A stretch of 58,796 nucleotides of DNA from an uncultured Lachnospiraceae bacterium (GTDB taxonomy: Bacteria; Bacillota; Clostridia; Lachnospirales; Lachnospiraceae), in NCBI GenBank assembly GCA_949472775.1, contig CASWVG010000013.1, positions 1-58,796 of the forward strand, in the 5' to 3' direction. Every line of letters starts with the position of its first letter. The stretch's first letter is position 1. The position numbers were made by a program, and so were the translations under genes. The notes beneath the pieces were generated by a model that was not told the DNA's origin, made no database searches, and saw only the letters and a list, made by a program, of their open reading frames with translations. Shown here piece after piece: positions 44,232 through 53,026 of this stretch.

Positions 44232-45524
44232 TCACAACAGTTCCCGCATTTTCCCGGCAAGATATAGAGGGATATTGGTAATATATCCGTCCTTTCGATA
44301 ACCGCGTTTGGAAAAGCGAACCGCATATTCGGGTTTGCGTTCGGCAACATATTTTTTGAACGACGGAGCTGACTTGTCTTCCCCGCCTTTTACTTCGATG
44401 GGTATGATCTCCGTGCCGTACTGCAGCACAAAATCAATCTCACTATTTTTGTCGGCAAAGTAGCGGGGGGCGACCTCGAACTGTCCCCGCAGCTGCTGAA
44501 GGCAATAGTTCTCAGTCAGCGGTCCCTTAAACTGGTAGTCGCTTTTTAATAAGATTGCGCTGTTGTCAATGCCTGCCATATGTTTGAGAAGACCGGTGTC
44601 AAATACAAAGAGTTTAAACTGATCCAGTCTGTCGAAAGCCGAAAGCGGATGTTCCGTTTTAGAAACATTGTAAACACGTCCCAGCATACCGGCTGAGACA
44701 AGCCACTCGATCGCCTCCTCAAAGTCACGTGCCCTGCCGCCCTCGCGGACTACGCCATACATGAACTTCTCGTTCGGCTTGGCAAGCTGTTTCACAATAC
44801 TGCGGAAGACTATGAGAATGCGCCCGCTGTTCACCTTTCCGTTATGTTTGGAGAAATCATTTTCATAGACTTCTATCAGTTCATGCTGTATCCGGGAGAC
44901 CTTCATCGGATCTCGATGTCTGACCCATGAATCCACACATTCCGGCATGCCGCCGATGATCAGATAGTTGTTGTACGCCTCTAGCAGACGGTTGTGAAAA
45001 ATATCCTCAATCTGCTGATTTTTCTGAATACCTGTATAGTAGTCATAAAGACCCGGATCAACCACATCCAGAAATTCGTCAAAAGTCAGCGGAAAGACGT
45101 CTAGCAGATTTACCATGCCGACCGGATAAGATTTCGGCTTTGCGAGGAGCGTTCCCAGCAGGCTGCCCGCCGCTATGACATGATAATTATTGGCCTTTTC
45201 TTTAAAGTATTTCAACGTGTTCAGCGCCTCCGGGCATTCCTGAATCTCATCAAAAATAATCAGCGTTTCACCCGGAAGAATTTTTGCCCCGCCAATCATG
45301 GAAAGAAGTTCAATAATCCTGTGGGGATTCTTATTCGTTTCAAAGATGGACTTCAACTCATCTTCTTCGTCAAAGTTAAAATAGACAAAGCTGTCATAGC
45401 AGCTTCGCCCAAATTCTTTCATGAGCCATGTCTTGCCGACCTGACGCGCCCCCTTCAACACCATGGGCTTTCGCTCCTCGTCGGCTTTCCAGTTAATCAG
45501 ATCCCGAATGGCATTACGTCTCAT
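44232..45524 (-). CDS. AAA ATPase with DUF4143 domain
   Basis: The product is about 430 aa. Walker A GARQVGKTWL (about 23-32), Walker B LIIFDEIQEC, and a sensor region (HVIAAGSLLGTLL) define the N-terminal AAA_14-type ATPase. The C-terminal DUF4143 domain ends in a PD-(D/E)xK-like core, ENYCLQQL, EIDFVLQYG and IPIEVKGG. These solitary ATPases are widespread and mobile in anaerobes; their role is unclear. GGAGG lies 8 nt before the ATG at 45524. It is unrelated in theme to its neighbours and has an AT-rich repeat array upstream, so it may have been acquired separately. Confidence 0.93.
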   Translation of the reverse strand: MRRNAIRDLINWKADEERKPMVLKGARQVGKTWLMKEFGRSCYDSFVYFNFDEEDELKSIFETNKNPHRIIELLSMIGGAKILPGETLIIFDEIQECPEALNTLKYFKEKANNYHVIAAGSLLGTLLAKPKSYPVGMVNLLDVFPLTFDEFLDVVDPGLYDYYTGIQKNQQIEDIFHNRLLEAYNNYLIIGGMPECVDSWVRHRDPMKVSRIQHELIEVYENDFSKHNGKVNSGRILIVFRSIVKQLAKPNEKFMYGVVREGGRARDFEEAIEWLVSAGMLGRVYNVSKTEHPLSAFDRLDQFKLFVFDTGLLKHMAGIDNSAILLKSDYQFKGPLTENYCLQQLRGQFEVAPRYFADKNSEIDFVLQYGTEIIPIEVKGGEDKSAPSFKKYVAERKPEYAVRFSKRGYRKDGYITNIPLYLAGKMRELL

Positions 45525-45560
45525 CACACGCCCCTCCTTATGTGCCCAAAATCAGTATTG

Positions 45561-45715
45561 CACATTTTTCCGGGGTTTTCAATTATATTTTACACATTTT
45601 TCTGCGTTTTCCGACGCGAATTTACACATTTTTCTAAGGTTTTCAACAGGTTTTTACACATTTTTCCAAGGTTTTCGACAGGATTTTACACATTTTTCTG
45701 AAAAATGCATTTATG
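45561..45715. repeat. 32-bp-period T-tract tandem array (phased, probably curved DNA)
   Basis: CACATTTTTC begins at 45561, 45593, 45625, 45657 and 45689, an exact 32-bp period over five copies. Between them GTTTTC and TTTTA tracts fall about 10-11 bp apart, so T-tracts recur about once per helical turn for some 150 bp. Phased A/T-tracts bend DNA. The array starts 37 bp upstream of the AAA/DUF4143 ATG, where curvature or UP-element-like activity could affect its promoter. Confidence 0.85.
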
Positions 45716-45771
45716 CACCACTATAGCAAGGTCAGCCGCTTTCACAAACGCGACATCCATATGCCCGGTCA

Positions 45772-46701
45772 TCACCACTGCACGCCGAGCACTGCCTCTT
45801 TCTCCACATGCCTGTCCTGGCGCATGTAAAAATCTTCCGCCGCCTCCGCCGCGATCTCAGGGGTAACTTCCTCTGGCAGGGTAAGTCCCGGATGAAAGAG
45901 AATCTCCAACGTTCTCCCATCCCGCTCTGCCCTGCGTCTCATTTTCCCGTAAAGCCTTTCTATTCTTTCCCGGTCCATCCGGCCGCTCATCACAAGCCCC
46001 CAGAGGTACATCTGCTTCATCCCGTTCGCTCTGCAGAAGCGGTCCGCCCTGTGGGAGTAGAATGCCAGAATCCTGTTTTTCACAAAGTTCACAGGTCGGT
46101 ATGTTTTGTAAAGTGACACATCTGTCAGAAATATACCAAGCAGCTCCTTGGAATTGCGGATATACTCTAATGTATACCTTTCCTCACGCACCACTTCCAG
46201 AACTGCCTCCCACACAACGGGAATCATGTGGGCATGCTGGTGGCTGTCGATCCGAAGCCCCTTCTGCCCGCACGGAACTCCGCTCCCGGCAGCAATTTCC
46301 ATACATTTTTTTATCGCCTCCTGCACCTTTGCAAGCTGCGCCTTGATTTCACATTTTAACTGCGCCTTAACCTTCTTTCTTTTGTGGGGCAGATAGGACG
46401 CCGCAAAAAGCCCGCTCCAGCCAAGTCCCATCAAATCGCTGCCCGGCTTTGTCAGATCAGGGGTTTTATCTCTCCCCGCCAGGCTTCTTCCCTCCACAAA
46501 ATCCAGATGCACTGACAGAAGCGGCAAAAACGGAAGATTCGGTATCGCCCCGTAAAGCAGTTCCATACACTTCTCAAAACAGCACATATTAGGCACAATA
46601 CTGATGCTGTCAAGCCTGCCTTCCCGCATACACTCCAGCATATCTCTGGATGTATTCATGGTCAGCGCATAGTCGTCAGCGTGAATATCCGGCTTACTCA
46701 T
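45772..46701 (-). CDS. YdjC/ChbG/HpnK-type carbohydrate deacetylase
   Basis: The 309-aa protein is of the YdjC family. The metal and catalytic motif HADDYALTMN (about 6-15, Asp-Asp) opens the protein, and SHQHAHMIP provides the His ligands. HPGLTLPEE, near residue 275, is the conserved C-terminal His region. Family members remove N-acetyl groups from chito-oligosaccharides or hopanoid-linked GlcNAc. The start overlaps the end of the LIC_10190-like gene by 8 nt (GGGAGGG ahead), so it is probably cotranslated with it. This points to deacetylation of a lipid-linked or surface aminosugar. Confidence 0.92.
   Translation of the reverse strand: MSKPDIHADDYALTMNTSRDMLECMREGRLDSISIVPNMCCFEKCMELLYGAIPNLPFLPLLSVHLDFVEGRSLAGRDKTPDLTKPGSDLMGLGWSGLFAASYLPHKRKKVKAQLKCEIKAQLAKVQEAIKKCMEIAAGSGVPCGQKGLRIDSHQHAHMIPVVWEAVLEVVREERYTLEYIRNSKELLGIFLTDVSLYKTYRPVNFVKNRILAFYSHRADRFCRANGMKQMYLWGLVMSGRMDRERIERLYGKMRRRAERDGRTLEILFHPGLTLPEEVTPEIAAEAAEDFYMRQDRHVEKEAVLGVQW
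46114..46127. repeat. TGACA-N4-TGTCA palindrome (spacer CATC)
   Basis: Exact copy in the YdjC-family gene (L-T-D-V-S), with the same spacer as the copy at 5521. Confidence 0.75.
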
Positions 46702-48430
46702 GTCGAAATCCCTCCCAGAAGCTATCTCCTCTCAGCCGCAGAACCTGAAGCTGTCCGCTCTGCGGCGTAGCGGGAAACGCAAAATACCCCGACAGATCCC
46801 CCTCATCCGGCATCCAGATGTGCAAATGATCCACCGGATACTGGGTAGACTGCCATGACAGATAATCCGGCTGTCTGACAAAGTCCTCTGTCTCCATCCT
46901 GGAAAGTCTGGTAATTCCTGCACCATATTGCAGCAGGAATATGGCCAGAACTGTCATTGTCAGAATACCAGGCATTCTTCTCCACACAGAAATTTTTCCC
47001 ATACCGTCACCCGCAGCTGCCTTCTCCATGCATGCGGCTGCGTTCCTCCTTTGCGGCGGGAAAACTGTCATCCCGAGCGTCAGCGCCACGAGCATATAGA
47101 TATACGGCCCGCCATAGCGCATGTGCGGCGCAGTCACCAGCCAGAACAGCAGATTCACAATTTCCGTACTTAAGAGCGCGGCCCATGCGTAATCTTTCCT
47201 GCGAAAAAGCTGTACCAGAAAATATAGAACCACCGGAATACAGAAAGCCCCTGCCGCAATCAGAACCCTCTCCCCGGTCTCCATTTTGGAAAACCATCCG
47301 GGAATCCAGCCAAAAAAGGAACTATCATACTCTGCGGGATTTCTAATTCCCCTTGCAAACATTTTGATATCCAGACTGTCCCTGGCAAGCACCGCCTTAT
47401 CCATCTTCCAGTCCGGATCAAACAAATCCAGTCCCCCGTACGGATAAACGAGATAGCCGGAAATGATCACATTGCGGATCAGATACGGAAGCAGGATAAA
47501 CATTCCCGCCGCCACGTGGGCAACAACGGCTTTCCCGTTTTTCCCCCTGACAAAGAGGTACAGCGGGTACAGCGCCAGAACTGCCACCGATGCGGCAGAC
47601 AGCTTCACCGTTGCCGCATAGACACTGACAAGGCACAGCCAACCGTACATGACGCCGTCCTCCCTGCCATTTTCACAGTATTCGCTCCACTTAATTAATA
47701 TATAACAGACCAGAAGCATCGCCCAGATATCGGTACCGGAGGACGCTATATCGTGCCTCTTCTGCACTATGAAAATGACCATCGCACATTTCAGAAAATC
47801 TGAAGTCCGCAGGCTTTTCTCACCCCACAGGCGGATAGTGGCACAGACGTAAACAAGCGCCGCCAGACAAAAAAAACCGTTTAAACTGTGCAGGGACTGT
47901 CCAAGAAGCCACCCAAGACTGAACAGCGCCTGCAAGGACATAAACGCACTGTTATAAGCCAGGCGCATATGCAGGTTCCCGAGTCCCGGAACGACACCGT
48001 AATCCTCAATCCAGCGAATCGCCTGCGCATGATAAAGCCCTGTATCGTACTGCCCCGGACTGCGGGTTGTCCAGATCAGCGTGAGAAAAAAGCTAATCAG
48101 AATTGCCACAATCCGCCAGACAGCCGGTTTTCCCCATGTACAGCCCGGAAAAAGCGCGATGGGTTTTCTTTGCCGGAAACACCGAAATGCCCACATCAGA
48201 AACAAAAGAATGCCCGCTGCTCCCAGAATGGTGTCGGCAATTCCCGCCACCTTATAAAAGAGACTGAAAAGCTGGGCATAAATATTTAAAACAATAAGGC
48301 CTGTCACAATATAGACGTCGGGGCATCCCATGTTCTCCCGACAGTTCCGATAAATACCATCCGTAACCGCCTTCCCGAAGAGCAAAGCTGCCCCGCCGAT
48401 AACCACCCATGAAAAAAGCACCATCAACAT
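46694..48430 (-). CDS. LIC_10190-like multi-pass membrane protein
   Basis: The 578-aa protein has 13 or so TM segments and a short C-terminal soluble part. A motif around residue 125, TIWTTRSPGQYDTGLYHAQAIRWI, followed by PGLGNLHMRLAYNS, resembles the LIC_10190 family, whose outward Asp/His residues suggest a GT-C-type transferase or polymerase. It lies between a GtrB-like glycosyltransferase and the YdjC deacetylase. The three genes probably synthesise, modify and transfer one sugar unit. The start may be ATG 48430 or 48424. Confidence 0.85.
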   Translation of the reverse strand: MLMVLFSWVVIGGAALLFGKAVTDGIYRNCRENMGCPDVYIVTGLIVLNIYAQLFSLFYKVAGIADTILGAAGILLFLMWAFRCFRQRKPIALFPGCTWGKPAVWRIVAILISFFLTLIWTTRSPGQYDTGLYHAQAIRWIEDYGVVPGLGNLHMRLAYNSAFMSLQALFSLGWLLGQSLHSLNGFFCLAALVYVCATIRLWGEKSLRTSDFLKCAMVIFIVQKRHDIASSGTDIWAMLLVCYILIKWSEYCENGREDGVMYGWLCLVSVYAATVKLSAASVAVLALYPLYLFVRGKNGKAVVAHVAAGMFILLPYLIRNVIISGYLVYPYGGLDLFDPDWKMDKAVLARDSLDIKMFARGIRNPAEYDSSFFGWIPGWFSKMETGERVLIAAGAFCIPVVLYFLVQLFRRKDYAWAALLSTEIVNLLFWLVTAPHMRYGGPYIYMLVALTLGMTVFPPQRRNAAACMEKAAAGDGMGKISVWRRMPGILTMTVLAIFLLQYGAGITRLSRMETEDFVRQPDYLSWQSTQYPVDHLHIWMPDEGDLSGYFAFPATPQSGQLQVLRLRGDSFWEGFRHE

Positions 48431-48494
48431 ACCTGCACCCCCACGTCATCCCCGGCACAAGCACCCATGAAATACGCGGGCATAGTCCTTCTTT

Positions 48495-49487
48495 TCATCT
48501 TACCTGCTCCTCTCCGCCGTCTTCGCGCCACACAAGCGTATCTATGATGTACCTGGGTCTGTGCTTGGTTTCCATATAAATCTTACCAACATATTCACCG
48601 ATAATCCCCAGCGACAAAAGCGTAATCCCGCCGATAACCAGAGTTATGATCAGCGTCGTGGTATAGCCCGGCACATTATAGCCTCTGACCCAGTCCAGCA
48701 GACCGATCACGCACATCACCATGCTGAACACAAACATAAAAAACCCGAGACCACCTATCAGTCTGAGCGGGCGCACACTCATGGAAGTAATACCGTCAAG
48801 CGCCAGCGTCATCATCTTGCTAAACGTATACTTGGAATGCCCCGCCTCCCTTGCCTTTACGTCAAAGTACACCACATCGGAGGGAAAACCCATCGTGGGA
48901 ATCAGCCCGCGCAGAAAAAGGTTTGCCTCCTTGTACTCCGACAGCGCGTCCAGCGCTTTCTTCGACATCAGCCGGTAATCCGCATGGTTCGTCATAACCG
49001 TACTGCCCAGCATGTGCATCAGCTTATAGTAAGCGGTCGCCGTTGCCTTCTTAAAAAATCCGTCAGAATGCCTGTCATTGCGCACACCGTATACCACCTC
49101 ACAGCCATCCATGTAACAGGCAAGAAACGAATCCAGCGCCTCAATATCCTGCTGTAAATCCGCGTCAATGGTAACCACCACATCCGCATATTTTCTCGCC
49201 GTCATCATTCCGGCTAAAATCGCGCTCTGATGGCCATAATTACCTGCCAGACTTACAACAGAAAAACGTTTTTCTTTCGCCGCAATCCCGTGCAGCAGCT
49301 GCAGTGTTCTGTCCCGGCTCCCGTCGTTGACAAACATGACTTTGGAGCCTTTCGCTATTTTTTCTTCCCGCTCCAGACGGGTCAGTTTCTCCCCCATAAC
49401 GGAGGCGGTTTTTTCCACCACCTCCTCCTCGTTATAACATGGCACTACCAGATATAAAACCGGAATCTCTCTCTTTGTTTCAGTCAT
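48495..49487 (-). CDS. GtrB-like family 2 glycosyltransferase
   Basis: The 330-aa protein has a GT-A domain with LVVPCYNEEEVVEKT, FVNDGSRDRT, TIDADLQQD (D-x-D) and YGVRNDRHSDGFFKK. Two TM segments lie near the C-terminus (about 238-262 and 272-298), ending IGEYVGKIYMETKHRPRYII, as in bactoprenol-phosphate glucosyltransferases. It should make an undecaprenyl-phosphate-linked sugar on the cytoplasmic face. GtrA (28384) is the natural flipping partner. It is transcribed ahead of the LIC_10190-like and YdjC genes. Confidence 0.94.
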   Translation of the reverse strand: MTETKREIPVLYLVVPCYNEEEVVEKTASVMGEKLTRLEREEKIAKGSKVMFVNDGSRDRTLQLLHGIAAKEKRFSVVSLAGNYGHQSAILAGMMTARKYADVVVTIDADLQQDIEALDSFLACYMDGCEVVYGVRNDRHSDGFFKKATATAYYKLMHMLGSTVMTNHADYRLMSKKALDALSEYKEANLFLRGLIPTMGFPSDVVYFDVKAREAGHSKYTFSKMMTLALDGITSMSVRPLRLIGGLGFFMFVFSMVMCVIGLLDWVRGYNVPGYTTTLIITLVIGGITLLSLGIIGEYVGKIYMETKHRPRYIIDTLVWREDGGEEQVR

Positions 49488-49558
49488 CTGCTGTCTTTCC
49501 TCACAATATATTCACCCAACACCCGATTTGTCAGACTCATACGGTCCTTCAAAACTAC

Positions 49559-50551
49559 TTACTTATAGTAGCTCCGGTACCAGTCCACGAATTTCTGAAG
49601 CCCGACCTCGATGGGCGTATCCGGCTTAAAATTATAGTCCCGCATCAGCTCCGTGACATCCGCGTAAGTCTGATACACGTCGCCGGGCTGCATGGGCAGA
49701 TACTCTTTCTTCGCCTCCACGCCAAGACAGCGCTCCAGCGTCTCTATATAATCCAACAGCTTCACAGGCTTATTATTGCCGATATTGTACAGCTTATAGA
49801 ACGCACCCTTTTCATTCTTTTCGGGTGGATTACAGAGAATGTTTTCCACGCCCTGCACGATATCGTCGATATATGTGAAATCCCGCATCATATCGCCCTT
49901 GTTATATACCTGGATCGGTTCTCCCGCAAGAATCTTTTTCGTAAATTTAAAATACGCCATATCCGGTCGTCCGAACGGCCCATATACCGTAAAAAAGCGA
50001 AGTCCTGTAACCGGAATCTGGTACAGCTTGCTGTAAGCATGCGCCATCAGCTCGTTGGACTTTTTCGTGGCGGCGTAGAGGCTTACCGGCTCATCCACCT
50101 TATCCTCCGTGGAAAAGGGCACTTTCTCATTGCCGCCGTAAACAGAGCTGGAGGAAGCGTACACCAGATGCTCCACAGGGAAATAGCGGCAGCCCTCCAG
50201 AATATGGAAAAATCCCATCATATTGGATTCCATATAAGCTGACGGATTGTCAATGCTGTAACGGACACCCGCCTGCGCACCCAGATTCACTACGATATCC
50301 GGGCGGTATTCCTGAAACACCCGGAACACATCTGCATTGTCTGCCAGATCTCCTTTGACAAATGTGTATTTGTCATAATAGTACAGCTTTGCCAACCGGT
50401 CTTCTTTCAGACTCACGTCATAATACTCGTTCATATTGTCAAAACCGATCACCCGCACGCCCTTCTCCAGAAGGCTTCTGGATAAATGAAATCCAATAAA
50501 ACCTGCGCCGCCGGTAATCAGATATGTCTTTGAGGGATCTAACTCTTTCAC
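49559..50551 (-). CDS. UDP-glucuronate 4-epimerase-like NAD-dependent epimerase
   Basis: The 330-aa extended SDR has TGGAGFIGFHLSRSL, GAQAGVRYSIDNP, ASSSSVYGGNEKVPFS and the catalytic YAATKKSNE (Y-x-x-x-K); GVRYSIDNPSAY and FTVYGPFGRPDMA are typical of UDP-glucuronate epimerases. It probably converts UDP-glucuronate to UDP-galacturonate. UDP-glucose dehydrogenase, which makes UDP-glucuronate, is encoded 19 nt upstream on the same strand. The start codon is GTG (50551) with GGAG 5 nt ahead. The length is usual for the family. Confidence 0.93.
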   Translation of the reverse strand: MKELDPSKTYLITGGAGFIGFHLSRSLLEKGVRVIGFDNMNEYYDVSLKEDRLAKLYYYDKYTFVKGDLADNADVFRVFQEYRPDIVVNLGAQAGVRYSIDNPSAYMESNMMGFFHILEGCRYFPVEHLVYASSSSVYGGNEKVPFSTEDKVDEPVSLYAATKKSNELMAHAYSKLYQIPVTGLRFFTVYGPFGRPDMAYFKFTKKILAGEPIQVYNKGDMMRDFTYIDDIVQGVENILCNPPEKNEKGAFYKLYNIGNNKPVKLLDYIETLERCLGVEAKKEYLPMQPGDVYQTYADVTELMRDYNFKPDTPIEVGLQKFVDWYRSYYK

Positions 50552-50570
50552 AGCTACTCCTTTCCGCTAC

Positions 50571-51881
50571 TTAGCGCCCTATACTGTAATACTCAACTCC
50601 TGCTTCTCTCATCTGCTCCACGTCGAAGACGTTGCGCCCGTCATATACAAGCGGTATCCGCATCCGCTCTCTGAACGTGTCCGGTGTCAGGGAACGGATC
50701 TGTTCCCACTCCGTAAACACAAAACAGATATTGGCGTCCTTAAGTGTCTCCTCCGGCGTGTCCGCATATACAATGGAACCTCTGCCAGCCGGCCCTTCTG
50801 GATAAACCTTGCGGAAATTATCCGCCGCCACAGGATCATATGCCGTAATCTGTGCACCGTTTTCCAGAAGCAGTTCCACATTGTCAAGCGACGGCGCTTC
50901 ACGAAGATCGTCCGTCCCCGGCTTAAAGGCAAGTCCCAGCACTGCCACCTTAAGGCCCTCAAAAGTAATCATCCGGTTGCACGCCTTATGGTAAAGCCTT
51001 GTCTTTTGCATGGCGTTCACATCCACCGCCGCCTCCACGGTCTTAAGCTGGTAGCCGTACTGCCCCGCCAGATATTTGAGCGCCTTCGTATCCTTGGGGA
51101 AACAGCTTCCGCCATATCCGATACCCGCCTTCAGGAAATTCGCGCCGATCCGGGCGTCATAGCTCATGCCCTCCGCCACGGCATCGATATCCGCCCCCAC
51201 CAGTTCGCAGAGATTCGCGATATCATTCATATAGGAAATTTTGAGGGCAAGGAAATCGTTGCAGGCGTATTTGATCATCTCCGCCGACCGCCTGTTCACC
51301 GATACAATGGGCAGGCCGAAAGGCTCATAGATTTTCTTTAACAGTTCCTCCGCCGCCTTACTCTCCGTACCGATAATAATACGGGCTGCATGCAGCGTGT
51401 CCCGCACCGCGGATCCCTGTGCCAGAAATTCCGGATTGGAGGCAACCTCCACCTTCACATCCCGCGTCAGAAAGTCGCGGATAAACTGCTCCACCTTGTC
51501 ATTCGTCCCCACAGGAACCGTGGATTTCACCACGACCAGGCAGTCCCGCTCCACAGATTCCGCGATCTGTCTGGAAACCTTCGCGATATAGTTCAGGTTG
51601 GCGGAGCCGTCCGGCTGCTCGGGCGTGCCGACGCCGATAAAAATGGCATCCTTATCCCGGTAAGCCGCGTTATAGTCCGTGGTATAGTGGAGCCGTCCCG
51701 CAGCGTTATTTTTCTGCATCAGTTCCTCCAGTCCCTCCTCAAAAATGGGACTGTTTCCCGCCTCCATCATTTTTATTTTCCGCTCATCCACATCCACGCA
51801 GGTAACGTCATGCCCCTTTTCCGCAAAACACACGCCTGCCACAAGACCTACATATCCTGTTCCCGCCACCGCAATTTTCAT
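50571..51881 (-). CDS. ugd: UDP-glucose 6-dehydrogenase
   Basis: The 436-aa protein oxidises UDP-glucose to UDP-glucuronate. The N-terminal NAD fold is VAGTGYVGLVAGVCFAEKGHDV. The active-site Cys lies in GIGYGGSCFPKDTKAL (about 255-270), KSTVPVGT and NPEFLAQGSAV are present, and the C-terminal UDP-binding half has FKPGTDDLREAPS. It forms a UDP-GlcA/GalA supply pair with the epimerase gene downstream. Length and motifs are complete. Confidence 0.96.
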   Translation of the reverse strand: MKIAVAGTGYVGLVAGVCFAEKGHDVTCVDVDERKIKMMEAGNSPIFEEGLEELMQKNNAAGRLHYTTDYNAAYRDKDAIFIGVGTPEQPDGSANLNYIAKVSRQIAESVERDCLVVVKSTVPVGTNDKVEQFIRDFLTRDVKVEVASNPEFLAQGSAVRDTLHAARIIIGTESKAAEELLKKIYEPFGLPIVSVNRRSAEMIKYACNDFLALKISYMNDIANLCELVGADIDAVAEGMSYDARIGANFLKAGIGYGGSCFPKDTKALKYLAGQYGYQLKTVEAAVDVNAMQKTRLYHKACNRMITFEGLKVAVLGLAFKPGTDDLREAPSLDNVELLLENGAQITAYDPVAADNFRKVYPEGPAGRGSIVYADTPEETLKDANICFVFTEWEQIRSLTPDTFRERMRIPLVYDGRNVFDVEQMREAGVEYYSIGR

Positions 51882-51923
51882 ACTCTGTTACCTTGTACCT
51901 TTCCCAGTTTCCTTTTCATGTTC

Positions 51924-52862
51924 TTATAGTTTCTCTTTACTGAATATTTTCTTCACTTTCCGCACTGCCCGCTGTGTAAATGTGGGCCCATGGTACCGGC
52001 GCGCTTTCTCCTCATCAAACAGATCCCTCAGATCCGGCTGTGTATTCACATAGTCCCACCAGAGACTTCCCAGATTCGTGTCATAGCGTTTCCAGGGCTT
52101 GTCCCCCGCATAGTGGATAATGGCCGGAGACTGCAGCGCCTCCCGCTGCTCCTCCCGCGTGTAGATCCCCTCCGCGACAAACTGCCCAAAGTCACTCTCT
52201 TCCAGATAAGCAAGCCTGTTATACTTTGGCGGAAGATAGGTGATGGTTCCCCTGCAGGTGATATTCAGAATATCCTGATCCTGATAATAAAACCGTTCTC
52301 CTGTCAGCGCATGCCAGCGGGCTGCAAGTCCCCGTCTTCTCACCTCTGCCAGATTGAGAAGCGTAACGCCCGCATTGATATAACCGCCCTTCGCCCCCGA
52401 AAGCAGATGCCAGTAAGGCCTTTCGCTGTTCCACTCCCACTTGTCAGAGAGGTTCACCGCGCCCTTCACAGCCGCAAGCGTCATTCCCTCCATGGGCGTC
52501 TCCCAGATCCGCGCAAGACTTTCCCTCACCAGCACGTCCGCATCCATATAGAGTATTTTGTCTATCTCCGTCAAAAGCCCCGGCAGCGCCAGCCGCAGAT
52601 ACGTGCCCGCGGAAATATCCCTCACCTGATACGCGTTCTCGTAAGGGTTTTCCATACAGTGCATCACAAGCGCGGAAGCCGGATCCCTCTTTTTTATAAT
52701 CTGCTCCAGCAGCGGCTCTGCAATCCCAGCCTCTTTTGTGCAGACACAGTGAATTTCAAAATGATCGCCCGCACCGCGGCTGTCAAGAAGCGAAGCTGCC
52801 GCCGCCTGCACCTGTGACACTAAATTTTCGTCAAAGCAAAAAACTATCCTGAACATTTCCAT
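51924..52862 (-). CDS. Family 8 glycosyltransferase
   Basis: The 312-aa protein is a GT8 enzyme: the start FRIVFCFDENLVSQVQAAAASL, metal site LYMDADVLV (D-x-D), GGYINAGVTLLNL and the hallmark HYAGDKPWKR near residue 256. It uses a UDP-sugar (glucose or galactose type), retaining configuration, probably on a lipid-linked or surface acceptor. The C-terminus is basic (VRKVKKIFSKEK), consistent with membrane contact. No convincing ribosome site precedes 52862, so the start is less certain than the frame. It lies 42 nt upstream of ugd. Confidence 0.93.
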   Translation of the reverse strand: MEMFRIVFCFDENLVSQVQAAAASLLDSRGAGDHFEIHCVCTKEAGIAEPLLEQIIKKRDPASALVMHCMENPYENAYQVRDISAGTYLRLALPGLLTEIDKILYMDADVLVRESLARIWETPMEGMTLAAVKGAVNLSDKWEWNSERPYWHLLSGAKGGYINAGVTLLNLAEVRRRGLAARWHALTGERFYYQDQDILNITCRGTITYLPPKYNRLAYLEESDFGQFVAEGIYTREEQREALQSPAIIHYAGDKPWKRYDTNLGSLWWDYVNTQPDLRDLFDEEKARRYHGPTFTQRAVRKVKKIFSKEKL

Positions 52863-53026
52863 ATTTTGTATTATTCTTTTCTACGGTCAATTTCTGTAAG
52901 ATTTGCACCGGAAGCAATCAGTATACTTTTGAGTCCATGTATCTTTCTTTCAGTATCGGCCAATAGTACGACATAAGTATATCACAACCCTGATACGAAG
53001 TCTATCGCATTGACCTCTTTAAAACC

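Noticed and set aside
45561-45715. Degenerate CRISPR array
   Set aside because: The 32-bp period is the repeat itself; there are no unique spacers, no leader and no cas genes.
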